This document shows, piece after piece, positions 33,552 to 41,068 of a DNA stretch of 64,000 bases. Under the pieces are notes generated by a model. It saw only the letters and a list, made by a program, of their open reading frames with translations. It was not told where the DNA came from and did no database searches. How positions within the stretch are numbered: the stretch's first letter is position 1; each line of letters starts with the position of its first letter. The stretch is from Actinopolymorpha rutila (GTDB lineage: Bacteria; Actinomycetota; Actinomycetes; Propionibacteriales; Actinopolymorphaceae): NCBI RefSeq assembly GCF_013407855.1, contig NZ_JACBZH010000001.1, positions 4,898,001-4,962,000 of the forward strand, in the 5' to 3' direction. Both the position numbers and the translations under genes were made by a program.

Positions 33552-35174
33552 TCAGTGACCGTGGCCGTGGCCGTGGCCCTGTCCGGCGGCCTCCTCGGCC
33601 TCCTCCGGCTTGTCGACGACGAGCGTCTCGGTGGTGAGCAGCATCGCCGCGATGGACGCCGCGTTGGCCAGCGCCGAGCGGGTCACCTTCACCGGGTCGA
33701 TGACGCCCTGGCCGACCAGGTCGCCGTACTCGCCGGTGGCGGCGTTGTAGCCCTTGCCGGGGCCGTTCTCGCGGACCTTCTCCACGACGACGTAGCCCTG
33801 GGCGCCGGCGTTCTCGGCGATCCAGCGCAGCGGCTCGCGGACGGCCTGGCGTACGAGCTCGACACCGACCTTCTCGTCACCGGTCAGCTCGGACAGGTTG
33901 TCGAGCGCCGTCGCGGCGTGCACGAGGGCGGCGCCACCGCCGGTGACGATGCCCTCCTCGATCGCTGCCCGGGTCGCCGACACGGCGTCCTCGATGCGGT
34001 GCTTCTTCTCCTTGAGCTCGACCTCGGTGGCCGCGCCGACCTTGATCACGCACACGCCGCCGGCCAGCTTCGCGAGCCGCTCCTGCAGCTTCTCGCGGTC
34101 CCAGTCGGAGTCGGTGTTCTCGATCTCGGCCCTGATCTGGGAGACGCGGGCGGCCACGTCGTCGGCGGAGCCGCCGCCGTCGATGACCGTCGTGTCGTCC
34201 TTGGTCACCGTCACGCGACGCGCGGTGCCGAGCACCTCGAGGCCCACCTGGTCGAGCTTGAGCCCGATCTCGGGGGCGACGACCTGCCCGCCGGTGAGCG
34301 CGGCGAGGTCCTCGAGCATGGCCTTGCGGCGGTCACCGAACCCGGGAGCCTTGACGGCCACCGAGTTGAAGATGCCGCGGATCTTGTTGACCACGAGGGT
34401 GGCCAGGGCCTCGCCCTCGACGTCCTCGGCGATGATCACCATCGGCTTGCCCGCCTGGACGACCTTCTCCAGCAGCGGGAGCAGGTCGGCCATCGAGGAG
34501 ATCTTGCCCTGGTGGATCAGGATGTAGGCGTCGTCCAGGACGGCTTCCTGGCGCTCGGCGTCGGTCACGAAGTTCGGCGAGATGAAGCCCTTGTCGAACT
34601 GCATGCCCTCGGTGAGCTCGAGCTCGGTGCCCAGGGTGTTGGACTCCTCGACGGTGATCACACCGTCCTTGCCCACCTTGTCGAAGGACTCGGCGATCAG
34701 CTGGCCGATCTGCGCGTCCTGCGCGGAGATGGTGGCCACGTGGGCCATCTCCTCCCGGGTGTCGACCGACTTGGCCTTGTCCAGGAGGAAGGTGTTGATC
34801 GTCTCGACCGCGCGGTCGATGCCCTTCTTCAGCGACATCGGGTTGGCGCCGGCGGCGACCGCCCGCAGCCCGACGTGCACCATCGCCTGGGCGAGCACGG
34901 TCGCCGTGGTGGTGCCGTCACCGGCGATGTCGTTGGTCTTGGTGGCGACTTCCTTGACGAGCTGGGCGCCGAGGTTCTCGAACGGGTCCTCGAGCTCCAC
35001 CTCGCGGGCGACCGTCACACCATCGTTGGTGATGGTGGGCGCGCCCCACTTCTTGTCGATGACGACGTTGCGGCCCTTCGGGCCCAGCGTCACCTTCACG
35101 GTGTTCGCGAGGGCGTCGACGCCGCGCTCCAGGGCGCGTCGTGCGTTCTCGTCGAACTCCAGGATCTTCGGCAT
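33552..35174 (-). CDS. groEL: 60-kDa chaperonin GroEL (GroEL1 type, His-rich tail)
   Basis: Tetradecameric folding chaperone that works with GroES. The 540 residues include the start MPKILEFDENARRALERGVDALANTVKVTLGPKGRN-like chaperonin opening, the ATP-binding GDGTTTATVLAQ, and AAVEEGIVTGGG-like AAIEEGIVTGGGAAL. The C-terminus ends QGHGHGHGH in place of the Gly-Met tail of housekeeping GroEL. Actinobacteria often carry two copies, and the one next to groES with a His tail corresponds to GroEL1. It lies 235 bases downstream of groES, with structured RNA between, and shares its CIRCE-controlled promoter. A second groEL outside the window is expected. Confidence 0.97.
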   Translation of the reverse strand: MPKILEFDENARRALERGVDALANTVKVTLGPKGRNVVIDKKWGAPTITNDGVTVAREVELEDPFENLGAQLVKEVATKTNDIAGDGTTTATVLAQAMVHVGLRAVAAGANPMSLKKGIDRAVETINTFLLDKAKSVDTREEMAHVATISAQDAQIGQLIAESFDKVGKDGVITVEESNTLGTELELTEGMQFDKGFISPNFVTDAERQEAVLDDAYILIHQGKISSMADLLPLLEKVVQAGKPMVIIAEDVEGEALATLVVNKIRGIFNSVAVKAPGFGDRRKAMLEDLAALTGGQVVAPEIGLKLDQVGLEVLGTARRVTVTKDDTTVIDGGGSADDVAARVSQIRAEIENTDSDWDREKLQERLAKLAGGVCVIKVGAATEVELKEKKHRIEDAVSATRAAIEEGIVTGGGAALVHAATALDNLSELTGDEKVGVELVRQAVREPLRWIAENAGAQGYVVVEKVRENGPGKGYNAATGEYGDLVGQGVIDPVKVTRSALANAASIAAMLLTTETLVVDKPEEAEEAAGQGHGHGHGH

Positions 35175-35329
35175 GGGTGTAAATGTCCTTCCACGACGCC
35201 CTACCGGGTCGTCCGGCGGTGGCCGGGCCCCGGCTGGTGCCGGTCGTCAGTCGTCCGTCAAACGTGTACGTCTGTTGCCGCCTGTGGCCAGGGACACGGG
35301 GGACCCGGGCCGGGCGGGTACGAGCCGGC

Positions 35330-35396
35330 GGCAGGAGGGCGGTGCGACGCGACCACACGGTCGCGACCAGGTGGGCGCGCGGCGCGCCCTCCTGCC
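35330..35396 (-). promoter_or_regulatory. Structured groES-groEL spacer, possible attenuator or processing site
   Basis: Twelve-base arms GGCAGGAGGGCG and CGCCCTCCTGCC (35330-35341 with 35385-35396) enclose smaller hairpins, including GCGACCACACGGTCGC and GGGCGCGCGGCGCGCCC. It is the first structure met after the groES stop. It could reduce or uncouple groEL expression; this is inference. Confidence 0.5.
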
Positions 35397-35409
35397 GGGC
35401 GGCGTTGGC

Positions 35410-35706
35410 CTACTTCTCGACGACGGCGAGCACGTCGCGCGCGGAGAGGATGAGGAACTCCTCGCCGCTGTACTTCACCTCGGTGCCGCCGTACTTGCTG
35501 AAGATCACCTTGTTGCCGACAGCGACGTCGAGCGGGACCCGGTTGCCGTTGTCGTCGATGCGACCCGGACCGACCGCGACGACTTCGCCCTCCTGGGGCT
35601 TCTCCTTCGCGGTGTCGGGAATCACCAGACCCGACGCGGTTGTCTCTTCGGCGTCGAGGGTCTTGATGACGATGCGGTCCTCGAGCGGCTTGATGGAGAC
35701 CGACAC
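35410..35706 (-). CDS. groES: 10-kDa co-chaperonin GroES
   Basis: Heptameric lid of the GroEL chamber. The 98 residues run VSVSIKPLEDRIVIK, with the mobile-loop region EEETTASGLVIPDTAKEKPQEG-like (DAEETTASGLVIPDTA) and the ending KYSGEEFLILSARDVLAVVEK. The GTG start at 35706 has GGGGGAGG nine bases upstream; a longer open frame upstream would run through the promoter. It is the first gene of the groES-groEL transcript, with two CIRCE sites in its promoter. Confidence 0.97.
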   Translation of the reverse strand: MSVSIKPLEDRIVIKTLDAEETTASGLVIPDTAKEKPQEGEVVAVGPGRIDDNGNRVPLDVAVGNKVIFSKYGGTEVKYSGEEFLILSARDVLAVVEK

Positions 35707-35826
35707 TTGCTGACCTCCCCCTTCACGGGATGTCACGGTGAACACGTGTACGTGAGTTGTTTTCACCTGTGGAGCAACGCTGGCGAGCCGTCGTCGCGGT
35801 GCCGGCCGCCTCGTCGCGGGCTGTAG

Positions 35827-35853
35827 CTGGCACCCTAAGGTCGAGAGTGCCAA
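35827..35853 (-). promoter_or_regulatory. CIRCE operator 1 (HrcA site) of groES
   Basis: CTGGCACCC-N9-GAGTGCCAA, close to the consensus 9-9-9 CIRCE layout. It overlaps the predicted transcription start, so HrcA bound here would block groES-groEL until heat shock. Confidence 0.85.
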
Positions 35854-35858
35854 AGCCG

Positions 35859-35887
35859 AATCTATGCGGTTGTTAGCACTCGGTCAA
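35859..35887 (-). promoter_or_regulatory. groES-groEL promoter
   Basis: On the minus strand, -35 TTGACC (35882-35887) and -10 TAGATT (35859-35864) with a 17-base spacer, a good sigma-70-type match. The start would fall near 35852. The two CIRCE operators flank it. Confidence 0.8.
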
Positions 35888-35899
35888 CCTGAGTGCCAG
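35873..35899 (-). promoter_or_regulatory. CIRCE operator 2 (HrcA site) of groES
   Basis: TTAGCACTC-N9-GAGTGCCAG. The left half is the exact consensus; the right half differs at two end positions. It covers the -35 region. Confidence 0.85.
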
Positions 35900-35946
35900 G
35901 CGGGTCGGAACCTGACCCGGAAAAACCTCGACCCGCGGAGGAGCCG

Positions 35947-37269
35947 ATGGACCTCGAGGTGTTCCGGGCACTCCGCGGACCTGCCGGCCAGGGCCTGCTC
36001 GCCGAGGCGGAGGCGGCCTACGACGAACGCGCCGCGATCGCCCTCGCCACGCGGCTGCGCCGCGACCACCCCGCCGACCTGGTGGCCGCCGCCCTCACCC
36101 AGGTCGCCCTGCGCCGCCGGGCGCGGACCAAGTTCGGGGCCGACGCGGACCGGATGTTCTTCACCCGTGACGGGCTGGAACAGGCCACCACGGCCGGAGT
36201 CGCGGCGTACCGCGCCGGACGGATCGCAGCCGTGCTCGGCGCCGGGGGCGGCTCTCCCGACCAGGCCGCCGCCGCGCGGGTGGCCGACCTGTGCTGTGGC
36301 ATCGGCGGAGACCTGCTGGCGCTGGCCCGGGCCGGGCTGGCCGTGACCGGGTTCGACCGGGACCCGCTGACCGCCGAGATCGCCCGGGCCAACCTGGCCA
36401 CCCTGGCCACCCTCGACGTACCCCCGGGCTCCCCCACTTCGTCGTCGCCCGGCGCACCCGGCCCGCCCGGCTCACCCGGCCCCGTGCACGCCCGGGTCGA
36501 GGTGGCCGACGTCACCGAGGTGGACCGCTCGGAGTACGCCGGGGTGGTGGCCGACCCGGCGAGGCGCTCGGGCCGGGGCCGGGTCTTCGATCCGGCCGAC
36601 TACTCACCGCCCTGGTCGTTCGTGACCGACCTGCTCACCGGCACCGCCTGCGTCAAGACCGCGCCGATCATCCCCCACGCGCTGATACCCGCCGAGGTGG
36701 AGGCGGAGTGGATCAGCGAGGGCCGCGAGGTCAAGGAGGCTGCCCTGTGGTCGGGTGCCCTGCGGTCGCGGGCGGAGAGAACCGGTGAACCCGTACGCCG
36801 GCGCGCGACCGTGCTGCCGGCGGCAGCCGGGCTCACCGACGCCGACGACCCGGGCGAGGCACCGGTCAGCGAGCCGCTCGGGTATCTCTACGAACCCGAC
36901 GGCGCGGTGATCCGTGCCGGGCTGGTGACCGCGGTGGCGCCGCTGGTGGACGGGGCACTGGTGCACCCGAAGATCGCCTACCTCACCTCCGACCGGCAGG
37001 TGCCGACGCCGTTCGCCACGGCGTACCGCGTCGAGGAGGTTCTGCCGTACGACGTGAAGGTACTCAAACGCGCGTTGCACGCCCGCGACGTCGGTGCGCT
37101 GACCGTGAAGAAGCGGGGCGTGGACGTGGACCCGGACGTGCTCCGCAAGCGGCTCGCCCCGCGGGGCTCGACCGCCGCGACGCTGGTGGTGACCAGGACC
37201 GCCGGCGGCAGCGCCGCGCTGTTGGTGACGCCGTTGGTCACGCCTCCGGTGACGCCGCCGGCCGGGTGA
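35947..37269 (+). CDS. Class I SAM-dependent methyltransferase with THUMP-like C-terminal domain
   Basis: 440 residues. The N-terminal helical part is followed by a Rossmann methyltransferase core starting VADLCCGIGGDLLALA (about 111-126), with the acidic residue of the second strand in VTGFDRDP. VVADPARRSGRGRVFDP matches the catalytic-loop position of this family. The C-terminal part (about 340-420: DVKVLKRALHARDVGALTVKKRGVD) is the THUMP-like domain seen in actinobacterial homologues, so an RNA substrate is possible but unproven. A Gly/Pro/Ser insertion interrupts the core near 160-175. ATG 35947 has GGAGG in front. It diverges from groES across the CIRCE promoter. Confidence 0.88.
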   Translation: MDLEVFRALRGPAGQGLLAEAEAAYDERAAIALATRLRRDHPADLVAAALTQVALRRRARTKFGADADRMFFTRDGLEQATTAGVAAYRAGRIAAVLGAGGGSPDQAAAARVADLCCGIGGDLLALARAGLAVTGFDRDPLTAEIARANLATLATLDVPPGSPTSSSPGAPGPPGSPGPVHARVEVADVTEVDRSEYAGVVADPARRSGRGRVFDPADYSPPWSFVTDLLTGTACVKTAPIIPHALIPAEVEAEWISEGREVKEAALWSGALRSRAERTGEPVRRRATVLPAAAGLTDADDPGEAPVSEPLGYLYEPDGAVIRAGLVTAVAPLVDGALVHPKIAYLTSDRQVPTPFATAYRVEEVLPYDVKVLKRALHARDVGALTVKKRGVDVDPDVLRKRLAPRGSTAATLVVTRTAGGSAALLVTPLVTPPVTPPAG

Positions 37270-37358
37270 GGGCGTACTGCCAACGCACCGGTGGGCGGGC
37301 CGGGTGTACCCGTTAGTGTCGCTCAGCGGCAGGAATCGGACCGAGCGGAAGGACCTCC

Positions 37359-37739
37359 ATGGCCAAGGAAGCGATCCAGACCGACCAGGCGCCCAACCCG
37401 GCCGGTGCCTACTCCCAGGGCATCGTGGCCAACGGTTTCCTCTACACCGCGGGCTTCGGCCCGGCCGACCCGAAGACCGGCAAGCTCGTGGAGGGCGGTG
37501 TCGCCGAGCAGACCGCTCAGGTGATGCGCAACGTCGCCGCGGTGCTCGCCGAGCGCGGACTCACCTTCGCCGACGTGGTGAAGGCCACCGTGCACCTGGC
37601 CGACCTCGCCGACTTCGCGGACTTCAACCGGGTGTACGAGTCGTTCCTCGACGAGCCCTACCCCGTCCGCACCACGGTGGGCTCCCAGCTGAACAACATC
37701 CTGGTGGAGATCGACGTCGTGGCCGCGCTGCGGTCCTGA
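37359..37739 (+). CDS. RidA-family reactive intermediate/imine deaminase
   Basis: 126-residue trimeric YjgF/RidA protein. The family's active-site residues are visible: R104 in YPVRTTVGSQL and the C-terminal E in NNILVEIDVVA. True RidA hydrolyses the enamine/imine products of PLP enzymes such as threonine dehydratase, but several subfamilies lack this activity. The ATG has GAAGGA upstream. It is monocistronic, 89 bases after the methyltransferase gene and closed by a terminator. Confidence 0.92.
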   Translation: MAKEAIQTDQAPNPAGAYSQGIVANGFLYTAGFGPADPKTGKLVEGGVAEQTAQVMRNVAAVLAERGLTFADVVKATVHLADLADFADFNRVYESFLDEPYPVRTTVGSQLNNILVEIDVVAALRS

Positions 37740-37758
37740 CCCCACTCGCCCGTACGAC

Positions 37759-37798
37759 ACTCCGGCCCGCGATCTCCCTGCGAGACGCGGGCCGGAGT
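37759..37798. terminator. Terminator between RidA and NagZ-like genes
   Basis: Perfect 13-bp stem (ACTCCGGCCCGCG with its complement) and a 14-base loop, between convergent genes. Confidence 0.8.
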
Positions 37799-37815
37799 TC
37801 GTACCGGCTGATTCG

Positions 37816-39510
37816 CTAGCGGCAGTGCTGCGCGGGCAGGTCCCCGACGTGCACCGGAAGGCGGCCGCCACCGCGGGCCCTGCCGGTCAGCACGTCGACC
37901 AGGGCGTGGAACGCTTCCGGTGTACGCCCGTACAACGCGATCCGCGCCTTGGAGGCGGAGCTGCGCGCCAGGCCGTACGGCGTGTCCAGCGTGACGACCA
38001 CCGCGCCCGAGCCCGCCTCGCCCCGGTTCAGCAGGTGTACGACGTCGCCGCCCTCACCAACTGTCAAGCCCGCCTTGCGGGCGGCCTCGGTGAGCCGGGC
38101 CCGGTCCTCGGCGCGGCCACCGACGACGCTGATCCGCTCACCCACCAGGCGGCCTTCACACTTGCCCGACACCACGGTGAGCCCCTGCAGCGAGGCGTCG
38201 TAGGAGACGTCCTTCGCCCCGCCGAACTCGACCTGCGACGGCTTCTTCTGCGCAGTCGACCTGGCGTGCAGCATCAACGCGATCGATCGGGCGGCTGCCT
38301 CGTCAAGCCGCGCCTGCGGCAGCCGGCCCGAACGCAGCGCCGCCATGATCGCGTCATGCGTCTTCGCCGCACTGGCCGGCAGCAGGAGGACGTCGGCACC
38401 GGCGAGCAGGGCGCGAACGCCCGCCTCGGCGCTGCCGTACTTGTCGGCCACCGCGGCCATCTCCAGCGCGTCGGTGAACACCGCACCCTGGAAGCCGAGC
38501 TGCTTGCGCAGAATCCCGTCGATCATCGGCTTCGACACCGACGCCGGCGTGCCCGGGTCGACCGCACGTACGTCGATGTGGGCGACCATGACCGCCGACG
38601 CGCCGTCCTTGACCGACGCGGCGAACGGCACCAGGTCGCGGCGCTTCAGCGTGGCCAGGGAGGCGTGCTGGACCGGCAGGCTGACGTGGCTGTCGACGGG
38701 GACGCTGCCGTGCCCGGGGAAGTGCTTGGGAACGGACAGGATCCCGGCGTCGGCGTACCCCTGCAAGGAGCCCTTGACGATGGCGGCGACCTCCTCGGGG
38801 TCGTCCCCGGCGGAGCGGCTGGCGATGGTCGGGTCGTCCGGTCCGGTCGTCACGTCGGCGTCCGGCGCGAAGACCATCGTGAACCCGAGCTTGCGAAGCT
38901 CCTCCCCGCTGGCCCGCGCCACGCGCCGGGCGAGCTTCGGATCGCGGGCGGCGCCGAGCGTCATGTACGCAGGGAACTCCGTCAACGGCGCCTTGACCCT
39001 GGCGACCAGCCCACCTTCCTGGTCCACGCCGACCAGCAGCGGCCAGTCGCGGCCCTCCTTGCGGGCCTCCGCGTGCAGGGCGGCGTTGACAGCGCCCACC
39101 TGCGCCGCCGACTCGACGTTGTAGCCCATCACGATCACGCCGCCGACGTGGTACTTGCGCAGCGACTCGATCGGCGCCTCGGTCCCCTGGAAGCCGGCCA
39201 CGATCACCTGGCCGGCCTTCTGGCTGGCCGTCATGCCCGCCACGGTCTGCTGGGCGCTGCGCCACTCCGCCTCGGTCGGCCCCCACGCCAGCGGCTTCGA
39301 GTCCGGACTCGGCGTCGGCGTGGGCGTGGCGGTGGGGCTCGGGCTGCTCGTCGGTGTCACCTTCCGGCCACCCCGAGCGCCGTGGTCCGCGCTCCCGGCC
39401 CGGTCCCGGCCGCCACCGTCGCCGGACATGCCGCAGGCGGTGGACATGATCAGCAGGAGCGCGAGCGCGACGGCGTAGGCCGTCCTCGCCCGCCATCGGC
39501 GTAGCGGCAT
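37816..39510 (-). CDS. Glycoside hydrolase family 3 lipoprotein, NagZ-like beta-N-acetylhexosaminidase
   Basis: 564 residues. The signal TAYAVALALLLIMSTAC ends in a lipobox (C26). A Ser/Thr/Pro linker follows, then the GH3 barrel (about 85-400) with KHFPGHGSVPVDSH, the NagZ-type His loop, and VFTDALEMAAVADKYG, which carries the Asp nucleophile. A C-terminal alpha/beta domain (about 430-560) follows. It probably removes GlcNAc from peptidoglycan fragments outside the membrane, as in Gram-positive NagZ. The start at ATG 39510 fits the signal peptide, but the GGAGG ribosome site upstream fits ATG 39518 in another frame better, so initiation is uncertain. Confidence 0.9.
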   Translation of the reverse strand: MPLRRWRARTAYAVALALLLIMSTACGMSGDGGGRDRAGSADHGARGGRKVTPTSSPSPTATPTPTPSPDSKPLAWGPTEAEWRSAQQTVAGMTASQKAGQVIVAGFQGTEAPIESLRKYHVGGVIVMGYNVESAAQVGAVNAALHAEARKEGRDWPLLVGVDQEGGLVARVKAPLTEFPAYMTLGAARDPKLARRVARASGEELRKLGFTMVFAPDADVTTGPDDPTIASRSAGDDPEEVAAIVKGSLQGYADAGILSVPKHFPGHGSVPVDSHVSLPVQHASLATLKRRDLVPFAASVKDGASAVMVAHIDVRAVDPGTPASVSKPMIDGILRKQLGFQGAVFTDALEMAAVADKYGSAEAGVRALLAGADVLLLPASAAKTHDAIMAALRSGRLPQARLDEAAARSIALMLHARSTAQKKPSQVEFGGAKDVSYDASLQGLTVVSGKCEGRLVGERISVVGGRAEDRARLTEAARKAGLTVGEGGDVVHLLNRGEAGSGAVVVTLDTPYGLARSSASKARIALYGRTPEAFHALVDVLTGRARGGGRLPVHVGDLPAQHCR

Positions 39511-39514
39511 TCGG

Positions 39515-39661
39515 TCATGGTGCCAAACCTCCGTAGGGCCCGCGGGCCCGGCCGCCGGCTTCGAGGAATCGGGTGAGTTCGTGGCCACCGTCGATTGTGA
39601 GCACCTGGCCGGTGACCGAGTTCGCCCGGGGGTCGGCCAACCGCAAGATCCAGTGGCGGGA
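39515..39661 (-). pseudogene. 3' remnant of a short-chain dehydrogenase/reductase gene
   Basis: The minus strand encodes about 48 residues that read as the end of an SDR: LRLADPRANSVTGQVLTIDGGHEL. The motif VTGQVLTIDGG is the usual C-terminal cofactor-side signature of the family. Nothing upstream resembles the rest of an SDR, because the rhodanese gene begins 22 bases away on the other strand. Its TGA overlaps an ATG (ATGA, 39515-39518), as in an operon. I take it as a gene remnant left by a rearrangement. Confidence 0.6.
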
Positions 39662-39682
39662 CAGTAGCGAGATGATGACGGG

Positions 39683-40093
39683 ATGACGACGATCCCACCG
39701 GCGGCGGAGGAGGTCGACCTCACGGCGGCGCGGGCGCTGTGGGCGGCCGGCGACCCGGTGGTCGACGTACGGAGTCCGCAGGAGTACGCCGCCGGCCACG
39801 TCGCGGGCGCGGTGAACGTCCCGCTGGACCGGCTGGCGTTCGCCCTCGACACGCTGCCACCCGGCCAGGTCCTGACGGTGTGCTCGCTGGGAAACCGGTC
39901 GCGGCAGGGTGCGGAACGGCTGGCCCGGCTCGGCCGCCCGGCGGTGTCCCTGCGCGGCGGCACCAAGGCGTGGGCGGCCGCCGGCCTGCCCACCCGGACC
40001 GGCCCCGAACCCGGAGAACGCGGCCGCCCGCGTCGGTCACCCTGGTCCCGTTGGTGGCGGTGCGCTCGTACGACGCGAGCGGGCGGCGGCTGA
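39683..40093 (+). CDS. Rhodanese-like domain protein
   Basis: 136 residues with one rhodanese domain (about 10-105). DVRSPQEYAAGHVAGAVNVPLDRL is the CH2A-type opening, and C67 in VCSLGNRSRQGAERL is the sulfur-carrying residue. Single-domain proteins of this kind move persulfide sulfur. The Arg/Trp-rich tail after residue 115 is unlike the family and may be a consequence of read-through into low-conservation sequence. It sits at a rearranged junction beside the SDR remnant. Confidence 0.87.
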   Translation: MTTIPPAAEEVDLTAARALWAAGDPVVDVRSPQEYAAGHVAGAVNVPLDRLAFALDTLPPGQVLTVCSLGNRSRQGAERLARLGRPAVSLRGGTKAWAAAGLPTRTGPEPGERGRPRRSPWSRWWRCARTTRAGGG

Positions 40094-40159
40094 ACGACGC
40101 GCGTACGGGCCGTGGCGGTTCGTGAGTACTCGCCGGGCCCGGGCTCCTACGCTCGGCTC

Positions 40160-41068
40160 ATGCTGGCGCTCACCGGCGAGACGGGGCAGCCGGTCCGGAC
40201 CGCCGACGGCGCCACCGTCGGCCACCTGCGCGACCTCACCGCGCGGATCGGCTCACCACATCCGGTCGTGCACCGGTTGCTGGTCGGGTCCCGCAGCCGG
40301 GCCACGCACCTGGTGCCCTGGGGCGAGGTCGCGTCGTTCGAGCGGTCCGCCGTCCAGCTGCGCGACGCCGAACCCATCTCCGCGTACGCCGACGGTTTCG
40401 AACTCGCCGGCGACGAACTCCTGCTGGTACGCGACGTCCTGGACACCCAGATCGTGGACGTCGTGGGGCACCGGCTCGCCCGGGTGTCCGACGTCCTGCT
40501 CACCCGGCTACCCGACCAGCGCCTGGAGGTGGCCGCCGTCGACGTGGGGATGGGCGCGGTCTGCCGGCGGCTCGGCCTGCGTCTCCTCGGCGAGCGGCTG
40601 CCCGAACGCGCCGTCGACTGGCGCGACCTGCACCTGACGTCGAGCCGGGGGCACGTCGTCCAGCTCGCCACCACCGCGGCCACGGTGCACCGCCTGGACG
40701 CCCGCGGGCTGGCGGAGCTCCTCACCCGGCTGGACGTGGACAGCGCCACCGACGTGCTGCGGACGGTCGGGCCCGCACGCGCGGCGGAGGCGGTCGCCGC
40801 CACCGATCCGGCCGTGGGCGGCCGGCTGATGCTCGCGCTCGGCCCCGAGGACGCCGGCCGGGTGCTCGACGAACTCCCCGAGGAGACCGGCCGCCACTAC
40901 CGCCACGTCCTGCGGTCGCGGTCTCCCCTGACCAGGCGGCGCTTCTTCCGGCTGCGCGGCTGGCGAACGCACCGGCCGCGGCACCTCGGCCGCCGACGCG
41001 GCGACCACGGCGACCGCGGCGATCACCGCGGCGACCACCGGGGGCCGCGGGAGGACCCGGCGTCATGA
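40160..41068 (+). CDS. PRC-barrel / MgtE N-terminal-domain protein, partner of the Nramp-type transporter
   Basis: 302 residues, cytoplasmic. The first part (about 5-165) has two PRC-barrel-like repeats (GATVGHLRDLTARIG, HRLARVSDVLL). The second (about 175-265) is an MgtE_N helical domain: LTRLDVDSATDVLRTVGPARAAEAVAATDP and LGPEDAGRVLDELPEE. In MgtE this domain senses cytosolic Mg2+ and gates the channel. The His/Arg/Asp-rich tail (GDHGDRGDHRGDHRG) could bind metal. Its stop overlaps the transporter start (ATGA), so the two are translated together. I chose ATG 40160; GTG 40112 is possible. A regulatory role is inferred. Confidence 0.82.
   Translation: MLALTGETGQPVRTADGATVGHLRDLTARIGSPHPVVHRLLVGSRSRATHLVPWGEVASFERSAVQLRDAEPISAYADGFELAGDELLLVRDVLDTQIVDVVGHRLARVSDVLLTRLPDQRLEVAAVDVGMGAVCRRLGLRLLGERLPERAVDWRDLHLTSSRGHVVQLATTAATVHRLDARGLAELLTRLDVDSATDVLRTVGPARAAEAVAATDPAVGGRLMLALGPEDAGRVLDELPEETGRHYRHVLRSRSPLTRRRFFRLRGWRTHRPRHLGRRRGDHGDRGDHRGDHRGPREDPAS

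Noticed and set aside
33552..33600. Frameshifted GroEL C-terminus
   Set aside because: The GHGHGHGH ending differs from the Gly-Met tail but is the normal ending of the GroEL1 type found next to groES.
39683..40093. Frameshift in the rhodanese C-terminus (Arg/Trp-rich tail)
   Set aside because: The domain is complete by about residue 105, and no continuation of known similarity appears in the other frames.
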